Of a DNA stretch of 64,000 bases, positions 46,000-55,204 are shown in pieces; within the stretch, counting starts at the first letter, position 1; the number at the start of each line of letters is the position of its first letter. The stretch spans positions 744,001 to 808,000 of the forward strand of contig NZ_QXFJ01000030.1 in assembly GCF_003584165.1 (NCBI RefSeq). Direction: 5' to 3'. A model generated the notes under the pieces. It did no database searches and had not been told where the DNA came from. It was given only the letters and a program-made list of their open reading frames with translations. The DNA is from Flagellimonas aequoris (GTDB taxonomy: Bacteria > Bacteroidota > Bacteroidia > Flavobacteriales > Flavobacteriaceae). The translations under genes were made by a program, and so were the position numbers.

Positions 46000-46402
46000 T
46001 GGTAGTCAATTTACAGTTGGAAATGAGGTCGCCCTCCTCATTGGTAATCTTTATTTCCCAAAGTTGGGTGGTACGGCCTTTATGGAGAATGGAAGCCCTT
46101 GCGTACACATAGCCTTCCTTAATGGATTTCACATGATTGGCCGCAATTTCAATCCCTCGGACAAAAAACTCCTTGCCATCCAAAAAAATATAAGATGCCG
46201 CACTACCCACACTTTCCGCCAGCGCTACGGATGCCCCACCATGGAGCACCCCGTCAGGTTGATGGACCTTTGGCGTTACGGGCATTCGGGCCAAGAGAAA
46301 ATTTTCACCTACATCGATGTACGTAATGTCCAGTGTTTCCATCAAGGTGCCTTTGCAGATTTCGTTGCAAACGGCCAAAATCTTCTCTTTGTGCTCGTTC
46401 AT
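45980..46402 (-). CDS. Hotdog-fold thioesterase (probable 1,4-dihydroxy-2-naphthoyl-CoA hydrolase)
   Basis: 140 residues of the PaaI-type thioesterase family. HGGASVALAESVGSAASYIF holds the catalytic acidic residue (Glu in ALAESVG) on the hotdog helix. It heads a men operon and overlaps menF, so the natural candidate substrate is DHNA-CoA (the MenI step), though phenylacetyl-CoA-type substrates are known for the family. No other thioesterase is near. Confidence 0.85.
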   Translation of the reverse strand: MNEHKEKILAVCNEICKGTLMETLDITYIDVGENFLLARMPVTPKVHQPDGVLHGGASVALAESVGSAASYIFLDGKEFFVRGIEIAANHVKSIKEGYVYARASILHKGRTTQLWEIKITNEEGDLISNCKLTTIALPRK

Positions 46403-46462
46403 TCTTGTATTTTTTGTAAAATTACATAAAGCTTTGGCAATTTCTAATCAACCCCCGTGATT

Positions 46463-47137
46463 ATGCCCAATATTGAAAAGTCGGTTACCTATACCTCTGA
46501 AAACACGTATTTAACACTCAATAAAATAACCCCAAAGACCCAAAATGTTTGGTTGGTCTTTCATGGAATCGGTTATCTGAGCCGTTATTTTGTCAAATAT
46601 TTTGAAAGTTTGGATTCTGATGAAAATTATGTCATTGTTCCCCAAGCTCCTTCCAAATATTACTTGAAAAACGAATATAAGTATGTGGGTGCCAGTTGGC
46701 TTACCAAGGAAAATACTGCTGCGGAAATTGAAAATGTCATCAATTATATTGATGCCGTTTTAGCAGAGGAAAACCTACCAAACAACCTGAACCTTAATTT
46801 ATTTGGCTTTTCCCAAGGCGTTTCGGTTTTGACACGCTGGTTGGTCCGAAAGAAATTATTTTGCAACATGGTGGTGCTTTACGCCGGAGGCATCCCAAAC
46901 GAGCTTACCGCAGATGATTTTGCATTCCTGGATTTCGATACCACTAAAATCAAGATCATTTATGGGGACAAGGACGAGTTTCTGACCCCGGACCGATTGG
47001 TAGCCGAGCACGCCAAAATTGAAACTTTGTTCGGAGGACACGCAGAAACCATCATTTTTGAAGGGGGGCATGAGGTTAAACCAAAAATTATCCGAAAGTT
47101 ACTTTTAGAGCCTTCTGATTCTACATCCGCCGATTAA
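46463..47137 (+). CDS. Alpha/beta hydrolase (carboxylesterase/phospholipase type)
   Basis: 224 residues from ATG 46463 (MPNIEKSVTYTSENTYLTLN). Nucleophile serine in LFGFSQGVSVLTRW (GFSQG) near residue 110; aspartate in YGDKDEFLTP near 172; histidine in FEGGHEVKP near 206. It resembles the dienelactone hydrolase / phospholipase-carboxylesterase group. Divergent from the thioesterase gene; not a MenH, whose motifs are absent. The 3' end overlaps the convergent gene by 4 bases. Confidence 0.88.
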   Translation: MPNIEKSVTYTSENTYLTLNKITPKTQNVWLVFHGIGYLSRYFVKYFESLDSDENYVIVPQAPSKYYLKNEYKYVGASWLTKENTAAEIENVINYIDAVLAEENLPNNLNLNLFGFSQGVSVLTRWLVRKKLFCNMVVLYAGGIPNELTADDFAFLDFDTTKIKIIYGDKDEFLTPDRLVAEHAKIETLFGGHAETIIFEGGHEVKPKIIRKLLLEPSDSTSAD

Positions 47138-48063
47138 CGGTCAATCTTCTCTTTAGGAGTTTCTTCCTCGGGATAATATTTAATGACCCTTGTGGTATAC
47201 GTATTATCTGGGGTTATAATCTTTTTTACCCAGTTCTTTGGTGTATGGCTATCAAATTGAAAGATATATTCGTCCACGGCTTCCGTGTTCAAGGTCTTGG
47301 TGATCACTTTTTGCAACACCCCTTCTTTGTATTGATAGAACAGTTTTTTTTGCGAAACGAACTCCTTCTCTCCAATATCATATAAAAAATCCTCTTGGGT
47401 CAACAATTTGCCTTCGGGACCATAAACCTCTTCCACAGCGGTATTGGGTTCACCATCCAAATATTCCTTGGTCAAGACTACCTTTTGGGTACCCTTCGAA
47501 CCCTTTCTTTCTGAGGTTCTCACTGATTTTTCCAAAATACCATTGGTGAAGGTACTTATGGTCAATTCATTCTTATAGGGAGTATACTCAAAAGCGGTCT
47601 CATCTACCCCATCAACGTTTGAAGAGATGATACGCACTAGTTTTCCTTCCTCATTGTATTGGTATTCCTCCTTTTCCAAAAACTGTTTGTCGTATGAAAT
47701 AATCTTTTCCACCACTTTACGTGTGGGTACTGTATCCACGGTATAAAAGTTGGCCATGGAAGTAGATTCGTCCAACACATTGTTCTTGTAACTCTCCATG
47801 CGTTTTTCCAACAACTCCCCGTTACTATACCTGTAATCGGTGATGTCCTGGTCGGAATCATTATATTGGGTGATGGTTTTTGTAAGGATGCCCTCTTCGT
47901 TGAACTCGAAAAATTCACGCCCATAATCTGTGATCACCAGACACGATTTCACTTTCCCTTTTAGATCAAAGTCTTCTACCTTGAAAATTTGGACATCTTG
48001 GGACCATACTCCAAAAACTTGAAAAAAAGAGAAAAATAAAAGGGTGGTGTAGTGTCTTTTCAT
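47134..48063 (-). CDS. Secreted YD-repeat-like hypothetical protein
   Basis: 309 residues, signal peptide ending FGVWSQ. About eight short repeats of the kind Y-x-(D/N)-x(5-8)-(K/L)-x-x-x pattern: for example FEFNEEGILTKTITQYND, DYRYSNGELLEKRMESYKN, EYQYNEEGKLVRIISSN and EVYGPEGKLLTQEDFLYD. They look like the toxin-less RHS/YD-like repeats (or a related beta-strand repeat) seen in many Bacteroidetes periplasmic proteins. No toxin or catalytic domain is visible. Convergent with the hydrolase, overlapping by 4 bases. Confidence 0.78.
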   Translation of the reverse strand: MKRHYTTLLFFSFFQVFGVWSQDVQIFKVEDFDLKGKVKSCLVITDYGREFFEFNEEGILTKTITQYNDSDQDITDYRYSNGELLEKRMESYKNNVLDESTSMANFYTVDTVPTRKVVEKIISYDKQFLEKEEYQYNEEGKLVRIISSNVDGVDETAFEYTPYKNELTISTFTNGILEKSVRTSERKGSKGTQKVVLTKEYLDGEPNTAVEEVYGPEGKLLTQEDFLYDIGEKEFVSQKKLFYQYKEGVLQKVITKTLNTEAVDEYIFQFDSHTPKNWVKKIITPDNTYTTRVIKYYPEEETPKEKIDR

Positions 48064-48147
48064 ACTGTAAAATTAGCTCTTAATACGGCAACTAAAAAAT
48101 TTATAGCACACACTATGCCCAATTTAACCCAAAGAAAATATTATTGG

Positions 48148-49404
48148 CTAAAACTTACGTTCTGGATAAAAAGGGGTGATATCCATTGATAATTTATCAC
48201 TGGAAATCAGTTCTGTAACCAACTTACCGGTGGCGGGGCCCAAGCTCCAGCCCATCATGGCGTGCCCTGTGGCCACAATGAGGTTATCAAATGCCTTGGG
48301 TCTTCCAATGTAAGGTAACCCGTCGGGAGAAACGGGACGTAGGCCGCATTGCGCACTTTCCTTGTCCTTTTCAGGTACCTGCAGTCCTTGGTAGTATTGT
48401 TCCACCCCTTGGGCAATGGCCTCTACCCTTTCCTTTCGGATGATGTGGTTGATTCCTGAAAACTCCATGGTGCCCGCAAAACGGGTAAACCCTTCCATGG
48501 GGGTCACGGCAATCTTTTTCTCCATTAAAATGGCGGGCATGGTGATGCCTGTTGGGGCATCCATGTTGATTCGATACCCTTTCCCAGCTTGTAATGGCAG
48601 ATTCAAGTTCAACTTTTTGGAGATTTTCCCGGTCCAAGATCCAGCGGCAAAGACCACTTCGTCAGGTTTATAACTGGCCTTGTCCGTTTTAATTTCGGTG
48701 ACTTTACCTCCGGAAGTGATAATATTCAGGACTTCTTCATTTTTATGTATTTCAACCCCACTTTTGATAAGGTGTTCCAACATTTTTTTCATGATCTGAG
48801 GCGGTGTGGTATGCCTGTCGCATTCCCAGAGAATGGCACCTTTGGCATTAAAGTCTACATTGGGTTCCAATGCTTTCAGCTCTCCCATGGACAATTCTCT
48901 TCCCTCCAATCCCAATCCGGCCGCTTTGACCAAAACTTCCATTTCATGGTCACGGGCTTCATTGGTTTGGTACACCATCAACAATCCCCGTTCACCAATC
49001 TGAAAATCGCCCAAATCCCCTGATGTCTTGATGTCCTCATAAAGCTCCCGACTTAAAAGGTTAATATCCCTAATGATGGGCATCGCTTTTTCCACCTTTT
49101 CCTTGGTGGATGATTTTTTGAAATACCAGGCCCATTTGATGAATTCGGGATCGAGTCTGGGCTTCATGTAAAATGGACTGGACGAATTGAACATGTACTT
49201 CAGTCCTTTGGAAATCATTCCAGGTGCAGCTAACGAGACAATATGGCTTGGGGTAAGGTAGCCTGCATTCACAAAAGATGCCCCAGCAGAAATGTCCGAT
49301 TTGTCCAAAACGGTTACCTTATGCCCTTGCTTCTGTAAATAATAAGCGGTGGAAAGTCCGACGATACCGCCCCCCACTACGACTACACTTTTCGTATTGC
49401 CCAT
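48148..49404 (-). CDS. FAD-dependent D-amino acid dehydrogenase-like oxidoreductase
   Basis: 418 residues. N-terminal FAD motif VVVVGGGIVGLSTAYYLQKQG near residue 6 (read as VVGGGIVGLSTAYYL); DAO-type fold with GASFVNAGYLTPSHIVSLAAPG and the C-terminal GLRPVSPDGLPYIGRP and TGHAMMGWSLGPATGKLV. Very like DadA, which oxidises D-amino acids such as D-alanine and passes electrons to the quinone pool. The window supplies no alanine racemase beside it. Divergent from the M28 peptidase gene. Confidence 0.9.
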   Translation of the reverse strand: MGNTKSVVVVGGGIVGLSTAYYLQKQGHKVTVLDKSDISAGASFVNAGYLTPSHIVSLAAPGMISKGLKYMFNSSSPFYMKPRLDPEFIKWAWYFKKSSTKEKVEKAMPIIRDINLLSRELYEDIKTSGDLGDFQIGERGLLMVYQTNEARDHEMEVLVKAAGLGLEGRELSMGELKALEPNVDFNAKGAILWECDRHTTPPQIMKKMLEHLIKSGVEIHKNEEVLNIITSGGKVTEIKTDKASYKPDEVVFAAGSWTGKISKKLNLNLPLQAGKGYRINMDAPTGITMPAILMEKKIAVTPMEGFTRFAGTMEFSGINHIIRKERVEAIAQGVEQYYQGLQVPEKDKESAQCGLRPVSPDGLPYIGRPKAFDNLIVATGHAMMGWSLGPATGKLVTELISSDKLSMDITPFYPERKF

Positions 49405-49545
49405 GTCCTTGGATTTTTATGGTTGCATGTTGATTTGAAACAAGGAGCCAATTTACGCAATGGGCAGGAAAAAGTTAATGGGAAGGTTATCTTTTCTTTA
49501 GCAATGTTTTACCTATTTTTGGGAAATTTTGAAAACAAACCACAC

Positions 49546-51102
49546 ATGAAAAAATTATCCCTACTTGCCCTAGGTTTTGTGATGGCGTGCAATTCGACCC
49601 AAAAAACGACATCGGATGCGCCCAAGACCAAAACGGCAGGAGACCCGGTACCCTTTGCGGAGACCATAACCCAAGATGATCTCAAAGAACACCTTTACAC
49701 CTATGCCTCTGATGAGTTCGAAGGAAGGGAAACAGGTAAGCCTGGTCAGAAAAAAGCAGTAGAATATCTCAAGGCTTTCTATAAATCGCATAGCATAGCC
49801 GCTGCCCAAGGAAACGGTGACTACTTTCAAGAAGTTCCCTTGGAAGTTTCCAAAGTTCCTGAAGGAAATATTACCATTAATGGTACTAACTTTCCCTTGG
49901 GAGAAGATGTAATTACATTCTCTTCTGCACAGGGGACCTACAACAATGTAATCTATGTGGGCTACGGTGTTGAGGAAGGTGATTATTCCGATTACAACGG
50001 AGTGGATGTAAGTGGAAAATTGGTGCTCATCAAAGCTGGGGAACCCATGAACGCAGATGGAACCTATTTGATTTCCGGAACCTCTGAAAAATCTGCTTGG
50101 GGGAACATGTCTGAAGGGATGGGTAAAAAATCCGAGCTTGCTGTTGAAAAAGGCGCCAAAGGAGTTTTGTACATGGATGAGCAGAATTTTGCCCGGTACA
50201 AAGGCTATTTCAATTATATGAAGAACAACGACAGCGGTCGTATGGAGTTGGCCGCGGACCACAATGATAATATGTTGTTCGTTTTGGATGAAAAGGCAGC
50301 CAAGGCCATCAAAAGTGATATAGCCGATGCCACAAAGGCCAGTTCTGTTCCTGTAACCCTAAACCTTAGTGTGACCAGCGGCAATGAAAAGCTGAGTTCT
50401 GAGAACGTGGCTGCCATTATTAAAGGTACCGAAAAACCTGATGAGTATGTGATCATTTCTTCCCACTTGGACCATATTGGTATCACTGGAAATGGGGAAA
50501 TCAACAATGGCGCTGATGATGATGGTTCGGGTACGGTTTCCTTATTGGAAATTGCACAAGCTTTCAAAAAAGCGGCCGATGCCGGGGAAGGTCCAAAACG
50601 TTCCGTTGTTTTCTTACATGTGACCGGGGAAGAAAAAGGTCTTTTGGGTTCCAGATACTATACCGATATTGATCCCATTGTTCCGTTATCCGAAACCGTA
50701 GTGGACCTGAACATCGATATGATCGGAAGGATCGACCCCAATTACAAAGGCGCAAGAAACTACCTCTATTTGATCGGGTCGGACAAGTTGAGCACCGAGC
50801 TGCACAACCTTTCGGAGGCCATCAACAAAAAGTACACGAACATTGAGTTCGATTACACCTATAATGACGAGAACGACCCCAATAGGTTTTATTATAGGAG
50901 CGACCATTACAATTTTGCAAAGAACAACATCCCGATCATCTTCTATTTCAACGGTACCCACGCGGATTACCACCGTCCTAGCGATACACCGGATAAAATC
51001 AATTATGATTTGATGGAAAACCGTGCCCGTTTGATTTTTTACACGGCATGGGAAATTGCAAACCTGGACCATCGTTTGGTGGTGGACAAGGCATCTAAAT
51101 AA
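49546..51102 (+). CDS. M28 family zinc peptidase, lipoprotein
   Basis: 518 residues from ATG 49546; lipobox LGFVMAC. A PA-type insert is near residues 115-230 (VIYVGYGVEEGDYSDYNGVD). Zinc ligands: SSHLDHIG (H), NGADDDGSGTVSLLEIA (bridging D), HVTGEEKGLLGSRYY (E, E) , NIDMIGRID (D) and RSDHYNFAKNNIPIIFYF (H). An aminopeptidase that probably trims peptides in the envelope. The longer frame from 49423 has no signal peptide. A hairpin terminator follows. Confidence 0.92.
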   Translation: MKKLSLLALGFVMACNSTQKTTSDAPKTKTAGDPVPFAETITQDDLKEHLYTYASDEFEGRETGKPGQKKAVEYLKAFYKSHSIAAAQGNGDYFQEVPLEVSKVPEGNITINGTNFPLGEDVITFSSAQGTYNNVIYVGYGVEEGDYSDYNGVDVSGKLVLIKAGEPMNADGTYLISGTSEKSAWGNMSEGMGKKSELAVEKGAKGVLYMDEQNFARYKGYFNYMKNNDSGRMELAADHNDNMLFVLDEKAAKAIKSDIADATKASSVPVTLNLSVTSGNEKLSSENVAAIIKGTEKPDEYVIISSHLDHIGITGNGEINNGADDDGSGTVSLLEIAQAFKKAADAGEGPKRSVVFLHVTGEEKGLLGSRYYTDIDPIVPLSETVVDLNIDMIGRIDPNYKGARNYLYLIGSDKLSTELHNLSEAINKKYTNIEFDYTYNDENDPNRFYYRSDHYNFAKNNIPIIFYFNGTHADYHRPSDTPDKINYDLMENRARLIFYTAWEIANLDHRLVVDKASK

Positions 51103-51124
51103 ATCTTAGCGATTACAAAATAGT

Positions 51125-51153
51125 AAGCCCTTATTTTATAAGGGCTTTTTTTA
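51125..51153 (+). terminator. Terminator of the M28 peptidase gene
   Basis: AAGCCCTTAT (51125-51134) TTT ATAAGGGCTT (51138-51147), then T-run. Also near the end of the convergent barrel gene, so it may act in both directions. Confidence 0.85.
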
Positions 51154-51160
51154 TTTTACC

Positions 51161-52876
51161 TCAAAAGCTATAGCTATGCCCAAAGGTTATGGTCAGTTCA
51201 TGGGAATCTCCTGTAGATAGGTTTCTTAACAATTGAATCAGATTTAAATTGAAATTATGTTTCTTTTTCCATTCATACGAGGCATTGGCCCTTAGGTTAG
51301 TGATTTTGGTACTTGAGTTAGTCGAATTGTTAGTGTTATGGGAAATCCCAAAATTGGTGATCAAGGTATTCTCAAAAAATTTGTGGTTAATGTTCAAGGT
51401 CGGCCCCCAGGTGGTTGAGTCTTCCATACCTATGGTATTTAGGGTTCCATTCAAAGCTGCTGTAATGTTCATTCCTTTTTCTGGAAATCCCAAAGTATAC
51501 GAAACATTTCCATTGTGGAAAGTGGAGGCATTCCCAATATGTACTACCCCGTCTTTGGCGTTGGACACATCGGCCAAGGCATAGTTGATGTTCAAATTCT
51601 GCTGTAAACGTTGCTTTTGGGAAAGTATGTAATTGATGTTGATATTGGCATTCTGCGAAAGTTGCTTATAGTCCAATTGTTCATCAGGATTATCCAATAG
51701 ATCATCATCATTGATTACGTCAAATTGGTTCACTTTGGCATTGGTAAAGGTACTGAAATTGGAATACGAGCCTGAAAGCACAAGTCTTTCCGATGCATTG
51801 TAGGCTATGTTGACAGCTCCCACCGTACGTTTGATCGCCTGTTGTTTTTGTTTTTCCAAATCATCCCTCTGATACCCTATGTTGAAGGATAAGTGTACTT
51901 TATTGTTGAACAAGATCGTACTACTGTTTAGGGTAATATTCTCAAAATCACTATTGAAGTAATAGGCCCCCAAGGTTTCGTAACCTGGATCTATCCGTTC
52001 ATAGGCCAAACCAATGCTAGATTTATTAAATATATAATCCAACCCTGTCCTAATAGCGGTGAAATACTCGGTCGATGCCCTATTCTTAAGAAACAAACCT
52101 GTGATATTACCCCTCCCATTATCCAATACGTCCGCACGTAGATCTTGCGTGATTCCTGTGGAAGCATATTCCGCGCCCACCTTTAGATTTTCCAAGATTT
52201 TATAGCAACCTTCAAAGCTCAGTACCATATTCTCTTTTGGGGTGATACCTTTATCGTCGGGCACGGCCAAAATGGAATTGATTTCATCCTTGGCATAAAA
52301 ACCTGTCATGCCCAAAATATATCGCTCCTTTTCATAGCCCACTTTCAATCCATAGCCCATGCGCCGGAAAGCAGGAATGGTTCGCTCTTCACCATCTTCT
52401 TCAGTGGCCTTGAGCAGTCGCCCTACCATGGTACTTACCTTCCATGGGCCATTGGGTGTCAGTTCCAAACCGCCTCCGGTAAATTGATGCCCATTAAGGG
52501 TATATGGGGAAAATCCCATGGAACCATCCCCAATATGCCCCTGAATCCATTTGTATTTGGGATGCAAGCTCAATCTATTGAAATTAAAGGGTAGATTATA
52601 ATTGAGTTGTTCCCCTTGGTTGGAGTAACTATAACTCACAGGCATACTGAACTGATAGAACATGATATTAAGATTACCTTGTAAAAAATAGGTGAACGGT
52701 TGCCGCCCGATTTCTTGATCAGAATCATAAAAAACGGTGTTGGCAGATACTCCCCCTCCTAGTTTAAAGGCCTTTCCCTTTCCCAAGGTTTCCAAGTCCA
52801 CTGTTTGGGCCATTAATGGGATGGAAAAGAGTAAAAAATAAACAAACCAAGGTATAATTCCTTTGGGGTAAACCAT
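51161..52876 (-). CDS. Outer membrane beta-barrel protein, hypothetical
   Basis: 571 residues with signal peptide ending LMAQ. The rest alternates aromatic and polar residues in strands with turns such as NQGEQLNYNLPFNFNRLSLH and YKWIQGHIGDGSMGFSPYTL, and ends in ...ELTITFGHSYSF, with a terminal Phe as in BAM-folded outer membrane proteins. There is no plug or known transport domain. It has no close annotation in my memory, but barrel proteins of this type occur beside FN3/PKD/SprB-repeat surface clusters in Bacteroidetes. Last gene of the minus-strand block. Confidence 0.8.
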   Translation of the reverse strand: MVYPKGIIPWFVYFLLFSIPLMAQTVDLETLGKGKAFKLGGGVSANTVFYDSDQEIGRQPFTYFLQGNLNIMFYQFSMPVSYSYSNQGEQLNYNLPFNFNRLSLHPKYKWIQGHIGDGSMGFSPYTLNGHQFTGGGLELTPNGPWKVSTMVGRLLKATEEDGEERTIPAFRRMGYGLKVGYEKERYILGMTGFYAKDEINSILAVPDDKGITPKENMVLSFEGCYKILENLKVGAEYASTGITQDLRADVLDNGRGNITGLFLKNRASTEYFTAIRTGLDYIFNKSSIGLAYERIDPGYETLGAYYFNSDFENITLNSSTILFNNKVHLSFNIGYQRDDLEKQKQQAIKRTVGAVNIAYNASERLVLSGSYSNFSTFTNAKVNQFDVINDDDLLDNPDEQLDYKQLSQNANININYILSQKQRLQQNLNINYALADVSNAKDGVVHIGNASTFHNGNVSYTLGFPEKGMNITAALNGTLNTIGMEDSTTWGPTLNINHKFFENTLITNFGISHNTNNSTNSSTKITNLRANASYEWKKKHNFNLNLIQLLRNLSTGDSHELTITFGHSYSF

Positions 52877-52976
52877 TATATAGATTATAGTTTTAAGTAA
52901 GAATTGGGCTATTCTGTTTCAAATAGGTGAAGAATCATTCGACTTAGCAGATTAACAGGAATTTGGTCTTTTGCCA

Positions 52977-53004
52977 ATTGGGACGGGCATTCGCCCGTCC
53001 CAAT
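52977..53004. repeat. 12-bp perfect inverted repeat
   Basis: ATTGGGACGGGC (52977-52988), ATTC loop, GCCCGTCCCAAT (52993-53004). No T-run follows on either strand in the right place, so it is not a canonical terminator; it could be a REP-type element or a processed structure downstream of the propeller gene, whose stop is at 53035. Confidence 0.7.
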
Positions 53005-53034
53005 AAAAAATAATCCTATGCCTGTAATGAACCT

Positions 53035-54906
53035 CTAAAACCCATAACAGGACAACAGTTCATTATTTTCGTTGATGAATACCCTGTTATCTATATCATC
53101 CACAAGATAATTCGGCGTCTTGTCCAAAAGGCCGATTTCCTTTTCAATCTTCCCCGTTGCCTTATTGACCATATAGATGGCATGATCGGTCGGTGCGGAT
53201 TCATTCCTGTTCTTGGCAACAATAAATTGGTGGTCGTTGGTTTGTTTCGAATTAAAATAACGGGTGCGTGTGGTTTCTAAAACCGTTTGCATATTGCCCT
53301 GGCCACTACCTACATAAAGCCCGAATGTTGTGGATGTTTCATCTCTTGCCCCATTTTGATCCAAAGTCTGGCGGTATACTCCGTTGGACAAATCTGTCAA
53401 CATGTTGATATTCTCAATGGATCCCTCAATATCCAAATCCACCCCAAGCGCATTACCTGCTAAATTTCCAAGGGCAAACAGCGTATTGTTTGAAGAGGGC
53501 TCCTTATAATAATCGGTATACACCAATTTTCCTTTGTTCGACAGTAGGGACACATGTTGATCCGAGAATAAAAAATAGCCCGTGTTCTCAATATACTCGG
53601 CTTCCAAAGGTGTTTTTTTGGTAACATTTTCCAGTTCAACATTTTCCGCAAACAAATCAATGTCCCCTGTCCTCAAATCAAATTTATAGCCTTTGCCATC
53701 TTCAAAAATGATGACCTTGTCCTCTTGCCAATCATAGGTGACCGCAGGAATGGAACGAAACTTTACATCCTTTTTCCATATATCCTTTCCAGTAGTGTAG
53801 TCTATAATGTTTGCACGTTCCGTGGAAATGTACATGACCCCTTTTTCCGTTAAGCTGTTGTAGTATGCATACCCCCTAATCTTGGCATCCCATACTTTTT
53901 TGCCTTCTGCATCCACTTTGGCCATTAAGCCCAGTTTTTCACCAGCGCCGATCGCATAAAAGTCATTTCCTTTAGGAATAACCTCTGTTAAAGGATCTAT
54001 TTTAAAGCTTTTCTTCCAAAGCAAGTTGTTGGTTTTGGGATCTATGAGATTAAATCCTTCGGATTCCAACAGTATCAGATTGTCCGAATCATCATCTTTT
54101 ACGAGGTCGATCATGTATCCTCTTAGTTTCAATTTTCCTGGTGTAATATCCTCACCTGTTGCCGGGTCGAATATGACCAATCTGTTGGATTTTTTGACGC
54201 CCAGATACAGGTTGTTGTTGATTGGGGAATATACCAATGCCTTGATCTTGTTTTTGGCTTCATAGTTCCATACCAAGCTACCATCCTTTGGGTTCAAGAC
54301 ATATATATCATCCCCTATGCCTATGATCATGTTTCCCTGTCGGTCAAATTGGGGCTCATGGTCTATGAACGAGGGGTTTCCGAGCACTTTCTTCAACAGA
54401 CCCAGTTTGTTTTCACCTACCGGGGCAATCCATTCCTTTTCCCAAGTTTCCAAACTAAATTTCATAAGATACCTAGTCTTGTCCTTGATCATTTCAAAGA
54501 GGATCATGGCCTGTTCTGGAATGACCAAAAAGTTTTTTATCCTGTACTCTTCCTCTTGCGTATCGAACAGGATGTCGCCATTGCTGGAGTTCATGAGTAA
54601 TCCCCTACTCTTGCCCAATAAAGAACTGTACTCGATATAGAACATGGGCAATTGGGGGATGTTCAGAAAAGAATTCCGATCTACCGATTTAAGATCTTCA
54701 TTTTGCCAGACCACTTTTCCTGTATTGTTGTTTAAGGCCATAAAACCCTTGGCTCCCGCAGCGAGGATCAGACCATCATTGGATTGTTCTATCCAACCCA
54801 CTTTATACAGGGATTCTTTTAAATTGACCTCCCAAATTTTTTCTTGGGCCTGCATGTTGCAAATGCACCAAAATGTCAGTGCAATCAAATAACTTTTACG
54901 TAGCAT
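53035..54906 (-). CDS. PQQ-like beta-propeller protein (BamB-like)
   Basis: 623 residues with signal peptide ending CNMQAQ. Repeated blades with a Trp/Lys pattern (EKIWEVNLKESLYKVGWIEQ, NTGKVVWQNEDLK, KDGSLVWNYEAKNK, KTNNLLWKKSFK, TGKDIWKKDVKF) show a PQQ-type propeller of about 8 blades. The middle contains a stretch (about 470-560) that departs from the blade pattern and has GNALGVDLDIEGS. Likely periplasmic. BamB itself is about 400 residues and assists outer membrane assembly; equating them is inference. No cysteines of a PQQ enzyme active site are seen. Confidence 0.83.
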   Translation of the reverse strand: MLRKSYLIALTFWCICNMQAQEKIWEVNLKESLYKVGWIEQSNDGLILAAGAKGFMALNNNTGKVVWQNEDLKSVDRNSFLNIPQLPMFYIEYSSLLGKSRGLLMNSSNGDILFDTQEEEYRIKNFLVIPEQAMILFEMIKDKTRYLMKFSLETWEKEWIAPVGENKLGLLKKVLGNPSFIDHEPQFDRQGNMIIGIGDDIYVLNPKDGSLVWNYEAKNKIKALVYSPINNNLYLGVKKSNRLVIFDPATGEDITPGKLKLRGYMIDLVKDDDSDNLILLESEGFNLIDPKTNNLLWKKSFKIDPLTEVIPKGNDFYAIGAGEKLGLMAKVDAEGKKVWDAKIRGYAYYNSLTEKGVMYISTERANIIDYTTGKDIWKKDVKFRSIPAVTYDWQEDKVIIFEDGKGYKFDLRTGDIDLFAENVELENVTKKTPLEAEYIENTGYFLFSDQHVSLLSNKGKLVYTDYYKEPSSNNTLFALGNLAGNALGVDLDIEGSIENINMLTDLSNGVYRQTLDQNGARDETSTTFGLYVGSGQGNMQTVLETTRTRYFNSKQTNDHQFIVAKNRNESAPTDHAIYMVNKATGKIEKEIGLLDKTPNYLVDDIDNRVFINENNELLSCYGF

Positions 54907-55051
54907 AAGTATGTTTTAATTGATTAAATTTTATCCTTGTCCATTTGTTGTTAGAAAACCTCGTTTCCATTGTTGGGCAAAGACTTGACTTGGGGTTATG
55001 CTGCGCTATATGGTCTTTGGATTATGTCATATTCAAGTTTATTTATTTTAA

Positions 55052-55201
55052 TCATATTAGGCACGAGCATGATGCTCGCGCTAGCATGGGAACGGTAATC
55101 TTTCTGTCAAACGTTTGTTTTTGGTTGTAGTTCTTGCCATTAATTTGAGCGCATGAAACCAAGGATAGCAACAGTACAATTACAATAATATATATTCTCA
55201 T
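55052..55201 (-). pseudogene. Truncated lipoprotein gene fragment
   Basis: 49 codons: MRIYIIVIVLLLSLVSCAQI, then 29 residues ending SCSCLI and TGA. The first 20 residues are a good lipoprotein signal (LVSC lipobox), and the ATG is 4 bases after the stop of the immunity gene. The last codons (from ATGCTAGCGCGAGC) are read from a palindrome, so the natural 3' end seems lost and replaced. It is probably the remnant of another lipoprotein gene, perhaps a former immunity gene; alternatively a real tiny peptide. Confidence 0.55.
55061..55081. repeat. Palindrome, REP-like
   Basis: CGAGCAT g ATGCTCG (55064-55070 and 55072-55078) with further outer pairs GC/GC. The pattern 'gagcat..atgctcg' with flanking 'gcacgagc' and 'gcgcta' resembles dispersed REP elements of Bacteroidetes. 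It sits exactly where the lipoprotein fragment loses similarity to a normal reading frame. Confidence 0.55.
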
Positions 55202-55204
55202 AAT

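Noticed and set aside
46463-47137. Alpha/beta hydrolase as MenH
   Set aside because: The nucleophile context and length fit carboxylesterase/phospholipase types, and it is divergent from the men operon.
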